Assembly (NCBI GenBank): GCA_046565765.1
Contig: JBKHXX010000048.1
Location: 35,459-99,458 of the forward strand
From: JBFMCT01 sp046565765
GTDB taxonomy: Bacteria; Actinomycetota; Acidimicrobiia; Acidimicrobiales; AC-14
Length of the DNA: 64,000 nucleotides
Reading direction: 5' to 3'
Made by a program: the position numbers and the translations under genes. The notes beneath the pieces were generated by a model. That model did no database searches. It was not told where the DNA came from and was given only the letters and a program-made list of their open reading frames with translations. How positions within the stretch are numbered: position 1 is the first letter of the stretch; every line of letters begins with the position of its first letter. Positions 9,538-17,984 of this stretch are shown here, piece by piece.

Positions 9538-10488
9538 GTGGGTGGCTATGCGCTGCGGCGCGTCCTGCTCATGCTCCCGACGCTGCTCGGGCTGTCCTTC
9601 CTCGCCTTCGGCCTGGCCAACCTGGCCCCCGGCGACCCGGCCCAGCAGTACCTGACCCGCGTCCTCAACCAGCCCGCTCCCCAGGAGGAAGTGGAGCGCG
9701 TGCGGAAGGAGTTGGGCCTGGACCGCCCGCTGGTCGTGCAGTACGTCGACTGGCTGGGTGACGCCCTCGGAGGCGACCTGGGCACGTCCTACGCCACCCG
9801 CCGCCCCGTCTCGACCGAGATCGCCCACCGCATCCCCTACACGCTGCAGCTGGCCATCCCCGCCGCCATCCTGGCCCTGCTCATCGCCATCCCCGCCGGC
9901 GTCGTGTCCGCCCTCTACCGGGGGCGGCTGCCCGACCACGTGATGCGGGTGGCGTCGATGGCGGGGGCGTCGCTGCCCAGCTTCTGGCTGGCCCTGCTGC
10001 TGATCCTGTTCTTCGCCGTGCACCTCTCGCTCGTCCCCGTGGCGGGACGGGGCGGTCCGGACAGCTACGTGTTGCCGGTGCTGACCCTGGCCCTCGGCCC
10101 CGCCGCCGTGCTGGCCCGCTTCACCCGCTCCACCATGCTGGAGGCGCTGGGGGACGACTACGTGCGCACCGCCCGGGCCAAGGGGTTGTCGGGGCGGCTG
10201 GTGGTGGCCCGCCACGCCCTGCGCAACGCCCTCATCCCGGTCGCCACCGACTTCGGCACCCGCCTGTCCCACCTGGTGGCCGGAGCGGTGATCGTGGAGA
10301 CGATCTTCGTCTGGCCCGGGCTGGGCAAGCTCACCCTGGATGCGGTGACCGAGCGGGACTTCCCCATGATCCAGGGCATGGTCCTGTTCGGGGGGCTGAC
10401 GGTGGTGCTCATCAACCTGGTCGTCGACCTGTCGTACACGCTGATCGACGCCAGGGTGCGGGTCGGCACCAAGGCGGTGGCGGCGTGA
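9538..10488 (+). CDS. ABC transporter permease, DppB-like
   Basis: A 316-residue inner-membrane permease of the peptide/nickel importer class. The N-terminal YALRRVLLMLPTLLGLSFLAF helix and NLAPGDPA are hallmarks of the DppB/OppB subunit. The cytoplasmic EAA loop is EALGDDYVRTARAKGLSGR, which couples to the ATPase. Several hydrophobic helices surround it. It starts at GTG 9538, 21 bases after the lipoprotein stop, and overlaps the next permease by four bases (GTGA). The partner ATPase must come from elsewhere. Confidence 0.92.
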   Translation: MGGYALRRVLLMLPTLLGLSFLAFGLANLAPGDPAQQYLTRVLNQPAPQEEVERVRKELGLDRPLVVQYVDWLGDALGGDLGTSYATRRPVSTEIAHRIPYTLQLAIPAAILALLIAIPAGVVSALYRGRLPDHVMRVASMAGASLPSFWLALLLILFFAVHLSLVPVAGRGGPDSYVLPVLTLALGPAAVLARFTRSTMLEALGDDYVRTARAKGLSGRLVVARHALRNALIPVATDFGTRLSHLVAGAVIVETIFVWPGLGKLTLDAVTERDFPMIQGMVLFGGLTVVLINLVVDLSYTLIDARVRVGTKAVAA

Positions 10489-11384
10489 CCACCATCGAGG
10501 TCACGCCGGTCGAGGCCGAGTCCCTCGTGCCCGACGCGGGCGCCGAGGCCCGCCCCCGCATCCTCCGCCGGCTGCTGCGGGACCGGGCCGGGGTGGTAGG
10601 CCTCGCCCTGGTGGCACTGGTCGTGCTGGCCGCCCTCCTCGCCCCGGTGATCAGCCCCCACGACCCCGACGCGGTAGACGTGGCCAAGAAGTTCGCCCCC
10701 CGGTCCTCCGAGCACCCGCTGGGGACCGACCACCTCGGGCGCGACATGCTGTCGCGGTTGCTGTGGGGCGCCCGGCTGTCGGTTGGCTCGACGCTGCTGG
10801 CCACCGCCGGCATCGGCGTCATCGGCCTGCTGCTGGGGATGCTGGCGGGGTGGTGGGGCGGGTTCGTGGACGGGCTCATCAGCCGCCTCATCGACCTCAT
10901 GCAGGCCCTGCCGCCCCTGCTGCTGCCCCTCGCCATCACCGCCGTCCTCGGCACCGGCCTGCGCAACGTGCTCATCGCCATCGTGATCAGCTCGTGGGCC
11001 AACTACGCCCGCATCGTCAGGGGGGCCGTGCTGGCCGAACGGTCGAAGCCGTACGTGGAGGCGGCCCGGTCGTCGGGGGCGTCGACCAGCCGCATCTTCC
11101 GCCGCCACCTGCTGCCCAACATCGTGGGGCCGGTGGTGGTGATGACCACCCTGGAGCTGGGCATCATCCTGCTCGCCATCTCCGGCCTGTCGTTCCTCGG
11201 GCTCGGGGTGCAGCCGCCGGCGGCAGAGTGGGGGGCCATGCTCTCCGAGGGCCGTACGTACCTCAGCCGGGCCCCGGCCATGATGATCTACCCGGGCGCC
11301 GCCATCTTCGTGATGGTCCTCGCCTTCAACCTCCTGGGTGACGGGCTGCGCGACTTCCTGGACCCCAGGAGCCGCCGGTCGTGA
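10485..11384 (+). CDS. ABC transporter permease, DppC-like
   Basis: A 299-residue permease of the DppC/OppC class, partner of the upstream DppB-like protein. A long cytoplasmic N-terminus (about 35 residues) leads to the first helix. HPLGTDHLGRDMLSRLLWGARLS is the signature of the subfamily's N-terminal domain. The EAA loop is EAARSSGASTSRIFRRHLLPN. GTG 10485 overlaps the preceding stop, and its own stop overlaps the GTG of the ferritin-like gene, so all three are one translationally coupled unit. Confidence 0.92.
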   Translation: MTTIEVTPVEAESLVPDAGAEARPRILRRLLRDRAGVVGLALVALVVLAALLAPVISPHDPDAVDVAKKFAPRSSEHPLGTDHLGRDMLSRLLWGARLSVGSTLLATAGIGVIGLLLGMLAGWWGGFVDGLISRLIDLMQALPPLLLPLAITAVLGTGLRNVLIAIVISSWANYARIVRGAVLAERSKPYVEAARSSGASTSRIFRRHLLPNIVGPVVVMTTLELGIILLAISGLSFLGLGVQPPAAEWGAMLSEGRTYLSRAPAMMIYPGAAIFVMVLAFNLLGDGLRDFLDPRSRRS

Positions 11385-12130
11385 ACCACCAGCAGCTGGT
11401 CGACGAGCTGGCCGCCCTGGTGGCCGTCGAGCACGCCCTGGTCGTGGACAACCTCCAGATCTCCTACGCACTGGGCACCGATCGCGACGACGTCGAGACG
11501 CCGATGGGGCCGGCGTCCCCCCAGGGTCGGGAGGCGGCGGGCGTGGCCCAGTCGTCGGCCATCAACGACATGCGCCACCTCAAGTCGCTGTACCGCCTGC
11601 TCGGGACGGTGGGCGGCCGGGCCGGGCTGGGCCGGGCCACCGAGGTGCAGCCGGCCTCGAGCTGGGCGGTGCCGCTGGGCTCGGTGACCGCGGCCACGTT
11701 CACCGCCTTCGAGGCCCGCCAGCGGGCGATCGCCGAGGCGGTGGACCGCCGCCTCCTGGCCCTGGTGGCGGCCCTGCCCGCGGTCGACCCGCCCCTCCCC
11801 GCCGACGTGCGCGACCGGCTGGAAGCGGACCTGACGTTCGTCGCCGACCACGCCGGCACGGTCGAGGCGCTGGTCTCGCCCATCCGCCAGCCGAGCCCGC
11901 AGTCACACGTCCGGGCCACGCGGGCCGAGCCGGCCACGGACGCCGAGCGGAGCCTGGTGGCGGTGAGCGACCGCACCTACCGGGCGCTCGTGGCCATGGT
12001 CGAGGGCTGGCTGTCCCACGACGAGCTGCTGTTCGACCTGTCCGGCCGGGCCCAGTCGGCGATGAACGAGCTGGACGACCTCAACGCCCTGCTGGTGGGG
12101 CGGGGGCTCGTCCCACCCCTCCGCCCGTAG
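11381..12130 (+). CDS. Ferritin-like four-helix protein, VioB-like
   Basis: A 249-residue, largely helical protein. LVDELAALVAVEHALVVDNLQISYALG at the N-terminus and NDMRHLKSLYRLLGTVGG further on recall the ferritin-like domain of the VioB/iminophenyl-pyruvate dimer synthase family (helix pairs carrying E-x-H metal ligands, here EH at about residue 17-18). In this protein the expected second glutamate is less clear, so metal binding is uncertain. Its GTG start overlaps the permease stop by four bases, tying it to the importer; handling of an imported metal or compound is a guess. It ends eight bases from the convergent SRAP gene. Confidence 0.55.
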   Translation: MNHQQLVDELAALVAVEHALVVDNLQISYALGTDRDDVETPMGPASPQGREAAGVAQSSAINDMRHLKSLYRLLGTVGGRAGLGRATEVQPASSWAVPLGSVTAATFTAFEARQRAIAEAVDRRLLALVAALPAVDPPLPADVRDRLEADLTFVADHAGTVEALVSPIRQPSPQSHVRATRAEPATDAERSLVAVSDRTYRALVAMVEGWLSHDELLFDLSGRAQSAMNELDDLNALLVGRGLVPPLRP

Positions 12131-12138
12131 GGGGGCGG

Positions 12139-12822
12139 TCAGCCGAAGAGGGTCAGCGGCTCGGGGTCGGGAGGGTCGGCGCCGTCGGGCACGGGCTGGA
12201 CCAGGTCGGGGCTGTCGTTGCGGACGTCGCCCACCCGGCGGTCGACGGGATGGGAGGTGAGGGTGCCGGCGGCCGAGGGCCGGCAGAGGGCATCCACCTC
12301 GGACTGCCGGAGCGGGGAGTGGTGGAGCCAGCGGTCGAGCACGTCCGCGCCGAGCACGACCGGCTCGCGGTCGTGGACGGCGGCCACGTCCGGACCGGAG
12401 GCGGTGGTGAGGATCGTGCAGGTGAGGGCGCCGTCGGGGTTGCGCTCCCACAGGCCGGCCAGTACCAGCGGGTCGCCGTCCGCCCGGCGAAAGAAGCGGG
12501 GCCGGCGGCGGTGCCCTTCGCCCGCCCACTCGTAGAAGCCGTCCACGGGCACGGCCAGCCGCCGCGACCGGACCGCGTCCCGAAAGGCGGCGCTCATCGT
12601 CACCGTCTCCGAGCGGGCGTTGAACAGCCGTCCCCTGAGCCCCCAGGTGAAGGCCTGGAGCACCCGCTCGCCGCCACCGGTCTCGAACAGGCCGACCAAC
12701 GGGCGGGTGGGCGCCACGTTCCAGCTCGGCTCCCACGACTCGAGCAGCGCGGGCACCACGCGGGCGGCGAAGTACTCGGCCAGCCCGTCGAGAGGCCGGG
12801 CGACGGCGACGCGTCCACACAT
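12139..12822 (-). CDS. SRAP-domain protein (YedK/HMCES-like)
   Basis: A 227-residue SOS-response-associated peptidase (SRAP) family protein. The family shields abasic sites in single-stranded DNA by forming a covalent thiazolidine link through the N-terminal cysteine. Cys2 is present once the initiator Met is removed (MCGRVA). The other active-site elements are visible: WNVAPT, FNARSET with the key asparagine, VDGFYEW with the glutamate, and HDREPVVL, where HDRMP is the usual form. Length is normal. No SOS-type operator was recognised upstream. Confidence 0.92.
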   Translation of the reverse strand: MCGRVAVARPLDGLAEYFAARVVPALLESWEPSWNVAPTRPLVGLFETGGGERVLQAFTWGLRGRLFNARSETVTMSAAFRDAVRSRRLAVPVDGFYEWAGEGHRRRPRFFRRADGDPLVLAGLWERNPDGALTCTILTTASGPDVAAVHDREPVVLGADVLDRWLHHSPLRQSEVDALCRPSAAGTLTSHPVDRRVGDVRNDSPDLVQPVPDGADPPDPEPLTLFG

Positions 12823-12986
12823 CTACGTCATGCCGCGGGCACCCGGGTCCTGCGGACCACGCCCGCTGCTGTCGGCGGGGTCCCCAGCCCCGCCGACCTG
12901 GCAACCACCGGTATGGCCGAGCCAGCCGCGGCTCACCGGCACGGCAGTGTGCACAACTGCCGGATGTACCGGCATCTCGGCACGGT
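12823..12986. terminator. Intergenic region with a 10-bp GC hairpin
   Basis: GTCGGCGGGG (12871-12880) pairs with CCCCGCCGAC (12888-12897) around a seven-base loop. It lies downstream of the ABC exporter gene and upstream of SRAP, both on the minus strand. No U-tract follows, so it would be a weak or L-shaped actinobacterial terminator. A second dyad, TGCCGG with CCGGCA, sits at 12958-12974, just after the exporter stop. Confidence 0.45.
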
Positions 12987-14804
12987 TCACCGGTAGGCCC
13001 GGGCCTGCAGGTCGAACAGCTCGGCGTAGGTGCCGCCCGCGGCCAGCAGGTCGTCGTGGGTCCCGGTCTCGGTGATGCGGCCACCGGCCAGCACGCAGAT
13101 GCGGTCGGCGAAGCGCACGCTCGACAGGCGGTGGGAGATGAGCAGGGCGGAGCGGCTGCGGTAGAGCGACGCGACCGTCTCGAACAGGTCGCGCTCGGCG
13201 CGCGGGTCCAGGGCGGCGGTGGGCTCGTCGAGCACGACCAGGGGAGCGTCGCGCAGGAACGCCCGGGCCAGGGCGATGCGCTGCCACTGCCCGGTCGAGA
13301 GGTCGACGCCGCCGAAGTGGCGGGACAGGGTCGTGTCGTAGCCGTCGGGAAGGGCGGCGACGATGTCATGGGCGCCGGCCCGGGTGGCGGCGGCCACGAT
13401 GGCCTCCCGGTCGGCCATGCGGGCGGGGAGGCCGATGCCGATGTTCTCGGCGGCGGTGAGCGAGGGGTAGCGCACGAAGTCCTGGAAGACGATCGCGATG
13501 TGGGCCCGCACCGCGGCCGGGTCGCAAGCGGCGAGGTCGACGTCGTCCCAGCGGATCGTGCCCGCGGTGGGCCGGTAGAGGCAGCACAGCAGCTTGGCCA
13601 GGGTGGTCTTGCCGCTGCCGTTCTCGCCGACCAGGGCCACGACCTCGCCCCGCCCGATCTGCAGGTCGACACCCGACAGGACGGGCCGGCTCGCGCCCCG
13701 GTAGGTGAACGACAGGCCCTCGGCCACGATGCGTTCGAACCGCGGCGACGGCCCCTTGCCGTTCGCCCGGACGGCTACCTCGTCGACGAAGCTGCGGTAG
13801 TCGGCCGCGGTCGAGGCCACCTGCCGCACCCCGCTCAACTCGCCCACCAGACGCTGGAAGCCTCCCTGCACCCGCCGGGCGGCCAGGCCGTCGGTGAGGG
13901 CGTGGGAGACCGACGTGCGGCGGGTGGCGAGCCCGGTGAGGAGGCGACCGGCGGCGGGGCCGCCGGTCATTCGGCCGGCGAGCCGGCTCACCAGCATGCG
14001 CCGGGCGTTGCCCCGGGCCATCTCGCGCTGCTCCCGCATCCACGCCACGGCCAGCTGGTCGTGGCGCTCCAGGAGCAGCGACGTGGCGCCGAAGGCCCGC
14101 AGCTCGTGGGCGGCGTGGGTGCCGGTCAGGTAGGAGCGCAGCGTCATGGCCTCGCGCATGTGGCGGGGGCGGCGGCCGAGCATGCGCGCCGGGTCGTTCG
14201 TGCGGCCCAGGACGGCCCACTGGGCCAGGGCACCCCCCACGGCCAGGGGCACGAGGGCCCGGTCGCCGGGCCCGGCCGCCAGCACACCGCCGGTGAGGCC
14301 TGCCACCGCCTGGGGGACGGCCAGGGCCCGCCGAAGCACCTCGGAGTGGCGCCCCGCCCCGTTGAGGGCCTTGTGGATCCGGTCCTGCACCTCCGGGTCC
14401 TCCACGTCGGCCAGCTCGAGGGTGGCGACGACGGCCAGGACGTTGCCTTCGGCCCGCACCCGCACCGCCTCGGCGATGCGGCCCTGGAGCGTGCGGCCGA
14501 CGACCTCGCCGCCGGCCGCGGCCGCGCCGAGCACCGCGAAGCGGGCCAGGCGGGGCGCCTGGGCGCGGAGCTCCCTGCGGGCCAGCACCGCCTCGAGGAC
14601 GGTGCGGCCCGACGAGAGGGTGGCGAGCTCGGCGCCGGTGGCGGCCACCGTCACCGCGGCCAGGGCGAGCACGCCGGTCCGGTCGGCGGCCCACGCCAGG
14701 CGGAGCGACTCCCGCACGACCTGCGCCGCCTCGGCGGCGGTGGCCGGCTCGCCGTCGACCGGCCCGAACCGGTCGCCGCCGTAGATGACCCGGACCTCGC
14801 TCAC
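12987..14804 (-). CDS. ABC exporter half-transporter (permease-ATPase fusion)
   Basis: A 605-residue fusion of an ABC transmembrane domain (about 1-350) and an ATPase domain (about 360-600). The ATPase has Walker A GENGSGKTTL, the Q-loop VFQDFVRYP, an atypical signature STGQWQRIALARAF in place of LSGGQ, Walker B LVVLDEPTAALD and the switch SHRLSSVRFAD. The membrane domain is polar for an exporter and contains few clear helices, as in some actinobacterial lipid or peptide exporters. GTG 14804 is the start, with TACGCT eight bases upstream; the much longer open frame is a shadow of the neighbour. The gene sits next to a CPBP protease. Confidence 0.88.
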   Translation of the reverse strand: MSEVRVIYGGDRFGPVDGEPATAAEAAQVVRESLRLAWAADRTGVLALAAVTVAATGAELATLSSGRTVLEAVLARRELRAQAPRLARFAVLGAAAAGGEVVGRTLQGRIAEAVRVRAEGNVLAVVATLELADVEDPEVQDRIHKALNGAGRHSEVLRRALAVPQAVAGLTGGVLAAGPGDRALVPLAVGGALAQWAVLGRTNDPARMLGRRPRHMREAMTLRSYLTGTHAAHELRAFGATSLLLERHDQLAVAWMREQREMARGNARRMLVSRLAGRMTGGPAAGRLLTGLATRRTSVSHALTDGLAARRVQGGFQRLVGELSGVRQVASTAADYRSFVDEVAVRANGKGPSPRFERIVAEGLSFTYRGASRPVLSGVDLQIGRGEVVALVGENGSGKTTLAKLLCCLYRPTAGTIRWDDVDLAACDPAAVRAHIAIVFQDFVRYPSLTAAENIGIGLPARMADREAIVAAATRAGAHDIVAALPDGYDTTLSRHFGGVDLSTGQWQRIALARAFLRDAPLVVLDEPTAALDPRAERDLFETVASLYRSRSALLISHRLSSVRFADRICVLAGGRITETGTHDDLLAAGGTYAELFDLQARAYR

Positions 14805-14821
14805 GAGGCCCGAGCGTACGG

Positions 14822-16102
14822 TCAGAAGCCGGCCGCGGGCCGCCAGGTTTCGAGCATGGCCTCGAACTCGTCGAACGAGCGGGTCGTGCCGTCGGAGCGG
14901 AACATGGCGAGCCACAGCCGGTCGCCGTCGGGGCGCACGACCATGCGGCCGTCCTCCCCCTCGATGTTGGCCATCATCGAGACGGACGGGCCGGCGGGGA
15001 GATCGAAGATCGCCACCGAGGAGAGGTCGATGACGATCGACCCCGGGAACGGCACCGCGCCCCGTGCCAGGTCGGAGGCGACGGTGCCGACGTCGGGCAG
15101 CATGGGCACGTCGAGGTAGGCGAACTCGACCTGGGCGCCGAGCGGCCCGACCAGCGAGAGCTCCTCGCCCGACACCCCCGTCGACACCTGGTACGTCGCC
15201 GGCACCGACACGATGGCGCCGGCCCCCGACACCTCGGCCGCCGGCCCGTGGCTGGCGGCGACGGCGATCAGCAGGAGCATGCCGTTGAAGGTGGCGTGAG
15301 CGGTGATGGAGCCCACCAGCCCGCGCCGCCAGTAGACCAGGGCCAGGAGGATGCCCATGGCCACGTAGTACCGGAACTGCGAGAACCGGAGGTGGGCCAG
15401 GCTGAAGGCGATGGCGCTGAGCCAGATCGCCGCCTTCTTGCCCTTGTCCCGCAGGGCCTCGGCCAGGAACCCCCGGAAGATCAGCTCCTCCACCACGGGG
15501 GCGGCGATGACCAGCAGGACGAACCCGAGCAGGAACGACAAAGGCGAGCCCTGCACCGCCAGTAGCGAGGTGGTCGGGTCGAGGACGGGCCGGCCCATGG
15601 CCAGCCGCAGCCCGCCGAACAGCACGATGGCGACCGCCCCACCGACGATGAAGCCCTCGATCGCACCGCGCCGGGCCGTGCCGCGGCCCGTGTCCGGTCG
15701 CAGGCCCAGCTCGGCCGAGCGCAGCAGGGTCCATCCCGCAGCCAGGCCGTAGCAGACCAGGCCGACGAACAGGGAGACCATGATGGCCGTCGCCCGCTCG
15801 ACGTCGGCGGCGAGGAGGAAGCCGGCGGTGAGGGCCTGGACGACCAGGTTGAGCAGGATGATCTTGGTGACCGTCCGCCCCGCCTTGCGGCCGGCCCGGG
15901 CCGCCGGCCCCCGGGGGGAGGCGGGCAGCACGTCCTCCTCGCCGTGGAGGCCGCTCGACCCGTCGAGCTCGGCCGGGGCACTGGCGCCGCACATGAGGCA
16001 ACGGTCGCGGCCGGCATTGCCGTAGCCGCACGAGCACAGCCACACCGCCGACCAGTCGTCGTCGAGAAGGACCGAGCTGTCGCCCCGCTGCCGCCGTGCC
16101 AT
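14822..16102 (-). CDS. Zinc-ribbon CPBP (CAAX-type) intramembrane protease
   Basis: A 426-residue fusion. Residues 15-45 form a zinc-ribbon-like knuckle with two CxxC-type pairs (LCSCGYGNAGRDRCLMCGA). A multi-helix CPBP domain follows with EELIFRGF, the diglutamate of the active site, then AHLRFSQ and HATFN histidine motifs. The last 120 residues form a soluble beta-rich tail, so the protein is longer than most CPBP proteases. CPBP members process prenylated proteins, bacteriocins or peptide signals. It is 17 bases upstream of an ABC exporter on the same strand, which suits a maturation-export pair, but no precursor peptide was recognised. Confidence 0.85.
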   Translation of the reverse strand: MARRQRGDSSVLLDDDWSAVWLCSCGYGNAGRDRCLMCGASAPAELDGSSGLHGEEDVLPASPRGPAARAGRKAGRTVTKIILLNLVVQALTAGFLLAADVERATAIMVSLFVGLVCYGLAAGWTLLRSAELGLRPDTGRGTARRGAIEGFIVGGAVAIVLFGGLRLAMGRPVLDPTTSLLAVQGSPLSFLLGFVLLVIAAPVVEELIFRGFLAEALRDKGKKAAIWLSAIAFSLAHLRFSQFRYYVAMGILLALVYWRRGLVGSITAHATFNGMLLLIAVAASHGPAAEVSGAGAIVSVPATYQVSTGVSGEELSLVGPLGAQVEFAYLDVPMLPDVGTVASDLARGAVPFPGSIVIDLSSVAIFDLPAGPSVSMMANIEGEDGRMVVRPDGDRLWLAMFRSDGTTRSFDEFEAMLETWRPAAGF

Positions 16103-16177
16103 GGATGCCCCCTTGCCGGGGCCGTCCGGCCCCTGTGGGCGTGATCGGCGGCGGGACGGGGCATCTTGAGGTCGCCC

Positions 16178-16206
16178 TTGTTTAAACAGGTTGACCTTGC
16201 TATAAA
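16178..16206 (+). promoter_or_regulatory. Promoter, -35 TTGTTT, 17-bp spacer, -10 TATAAA, leaderless
   Basis: TTGTTT (16178-16183) and TATAAA (16201-16206) are separated by exactly 17 bases, and ATG 16213 follows after six bases. Transcription should begin at the start codon. An 8-bp GTTTAAAC palindrome (16180-16187) overlaps the -35 box and could be an operator. It is one of the most AT-rich spots in the window. Confidence 0.7.
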
Positions 16207-16212
16207 CGGTCC

Positions 16213-16902
16213 ATGAGCGTTGCGATCGTCACTGGAGCGTCCCGGGGGCTGGGCCTGGCCCTGGCCCGGGCGCTGGCCGAACGGGGCTGGAACCTGGTCC
16301 TCGACGCACGGGGCGAGGCCGCCCTGGCCGAGGCGGCGGACGAGCTGTCCGTCGGCACCAAGGTGGTGGCCCTGGCCGGCGACGTGGCCGACCCGGCCCA
16401 CCGCCGGGCGCTGGTCGACGCCGCCGCCCGGCTCGGGGGCCTCGACCTGCTGGTGAACAACGCCAGCGTGCTGGGCCCCAGCCCCCAGCCCCGCCTGGAG
16501 GACTACCCCCTCGACGTGCTCGAGCACGTCTACCGGGTGAACGTGCTGGCGCCCCTCGCCCTGGTGCAGCTCGCCCTGCCGCTGCTGCGCTCGTCGGGCG
16601 GGAGGGTGCTCAACGTGACGTCGGACGCGGGAGTGGAGGGGTACGAGGGCTGGGGCGGGTACGGGTCGTCCAAAGCCGCCCTCGAGCAGCTGAGCAACGT
16701 GCTGGCCGCCGAGCACGCCGAGCTGCGCGTCTACTGGGTCGACCCGGGTGACATGAACACGCAGATGCACCAGGAGGCGTACCCGGGCGAGGACATCTCC
16801 GACCGGCCGCCGCCCGAGGCGAGCGTGCCCGGACTGCTGGCGCTGGTCGAGGGCGACCGCCCGAGCGGCCGCTACCGCACGGCCGAGCTGGTCGGGCCAT
16901 GA
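16213..16902 (+). CDS. Short-chain dehydrogenase/reductase
   Basis: A 229-residue classical SDR oxidoreductase using NAD(P). TGASRGLG (residues 7-14) is the cofactor motif, NNAS (82-85) the stabilising motif, Ser137-Tyr150-Lys154 the catalytic residues (YGSSK). Downstream, DPGDMNTQMHQEAYPGED is the flexible substrate loop seen in a group of actinobacterial SDRs. Substrate unknown. It heads a leaderless operon and its stop overlaps the ATG of the QueA-like gene. Confidence 0.9.
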   Translation: MSVAIVTGASRGLGLALARALAERGWNLVLDARGEAALAEAADELSVGTKVVALAGDVADPAHRRALVDAAARLGGLDLLVNNASVLGPSPQPRLEDYPLDVLEHVYRVNVLAPLALVQLALPLLRSSGGRVLNVTSDAGVEGYEGWGGYGSSKAALEQLSNVLAAEHAELRVYWVDPGDMNTQMHQEAYPGEDISDRPPPEASVPGLLALVEGDRPSGRYRTAELVGP

Positions 16903-17984
16903 CGCCGGTGGCCGCGGCCGGCTCCCTCGACTTCCACCTGCCCGTCGAGCGCCAGGCCCACGAGCCGCCCGAGGCGCGGGGCCTGGAACGGGACGGCGTG
17001 CGGCTGATGGTGTCCCGCCCGCTGCTGGCCCCGACCGACCACCTCGTTCGCGACCTGCCCAGCGTGCTGCGCCCCGGCGACCTGCTGGTGGTGAACACCT
17101 CGGGCACGCTGCCCGCCGCCCTCGACGCCCGCCGGGCCGACGGCTCCCGCCTCGTCCTCCACCTGTCCACCCGGCTCCCGCCCGGCCTGGGCGACCCGAA
17201 CGCCGCGACAGCCCTGTGGCTGGTCGAGCTGCGCCGCCCGGTGCCGCCCGCCTCGGCGCCCTTCCGCGACGACGTCACCGGCGAGACGCTGCGGTTGCCG
17301 GGCGGGGGCGGCGTGGAGCTGCTGGCCCGCCATCCCGGCTCCCGCCGGCTGTGGGTGGCGGCCGTGCACCTGCCCGTGCCGCTGCCCGCCTACCTGGCCG
17401 AGCAGGGCCGGCCCATCCGCTACGCCCACGTCGGGCGGGACTGGCCTGTCGACGCCTACCAGACCGTGTACGTGACCGAGGCGGGCAGCGCCGAGATGCC
17501 CAGCGCCGGCCGCCCGTTCACGCCCCGGCTCATCACCGACCTGGTGGCCCACGGCATCGGCGTCAGCCCGCTCGTGCTCCACGCCGGCGTGTCCTCCCTC
17601 GAGGACCACGAGCTGCCGCCCCCCGAGCCGTACCGGGTGCCGCCCGAGACGGCCGAGCGGGTCAACACCACCCGGGCCGCGGGTGGCAGGGTGGTGGCCG
17701 TGGGGACGACCGTCGTGCGGGCGCTGGAGACGGTGGCGGACGACCGCGGCGTCGCCCATCCCGGCCACGGCTGGGCCGACACCGTCGTCACGCCCGATCG
17801 GGGCGTGCGGGTGGTCGACGGGCTGCTGACCGGCTGGCACGAGCCGCGGGCGTCGCACCTGCTGATCCTCGAGGCGCTGGCCGGCCGGCGCATGCTGGAG
17901 GACGCCTACGCCGCCGCCCTCGAGCGCGGGTACCTCTGGCACGAGTTCGGCGACCTCCACCTCCTGCTCCCCGACCGCCCGTGA
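16899..17984 (+). CDS. QueA-like S-adenosylmethionine:tRNA ribosyltransferase-isomerase family protein
   Basis: A 361-residue protein of the QueA fold. The N-terminal LPVERQAHEPPEARG and RPGDLLVVNTSGTLPAAL match the QueA start (phosphate and substrate region). GRPFTPRLITDL and VLHAGVSSL recall the QueA central barrel strings TAGLHFT and THVGAGTF, but altered; the usual LHVGxGTF is replaced by LHAGVSSL. In E. coli QueA transfers the ribosyl of SAM to preQ1 in tRNA. The divergence and the absence of other queuosine genes here suggest another role or substrate. It sits between an SDR and a SufR-like regulator, each overlapping by four bases. Confidence 0.8.
   Translation: MTPVAAAGSLDFHLPVERQAHEPPEARGLERDGVRLMVSRPLLAPTDHLVRDLPSVLRPGDLLVVNTSGTLPAALDARRADGSRLVLHLSTRLPPGLGDPNAATALWLVELRRPVPPASAPFRDDVTGETLRLPGGGGVELLARHPGSRRLWVAAVHLPVPLPAYLAEQGRPIRYAHVGRDWPVDAYQTVYVTEAGSAEMPSAGRPFTPRLITDLVAHGIGVSPLVLHAGVSSLEDHELPPPEPYRVPPETAERVNTTRAAGGRVVAVGTTVVRALETVADDRGVAHPGHGWADTVVTPDRGVRVVDGLLTGWHEPRASHLLILEALAGRRMLEDAYAAALERGYLWHEFGDLHLLLPDRP

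Noticed and set aside
7699..10272. 857-codon open frame on the minus strand
   Set aside because: It is the antisense of the transport operon; Gly/Ala/Arg/His-rich composition without any motif. High GC leaves the third frame open.
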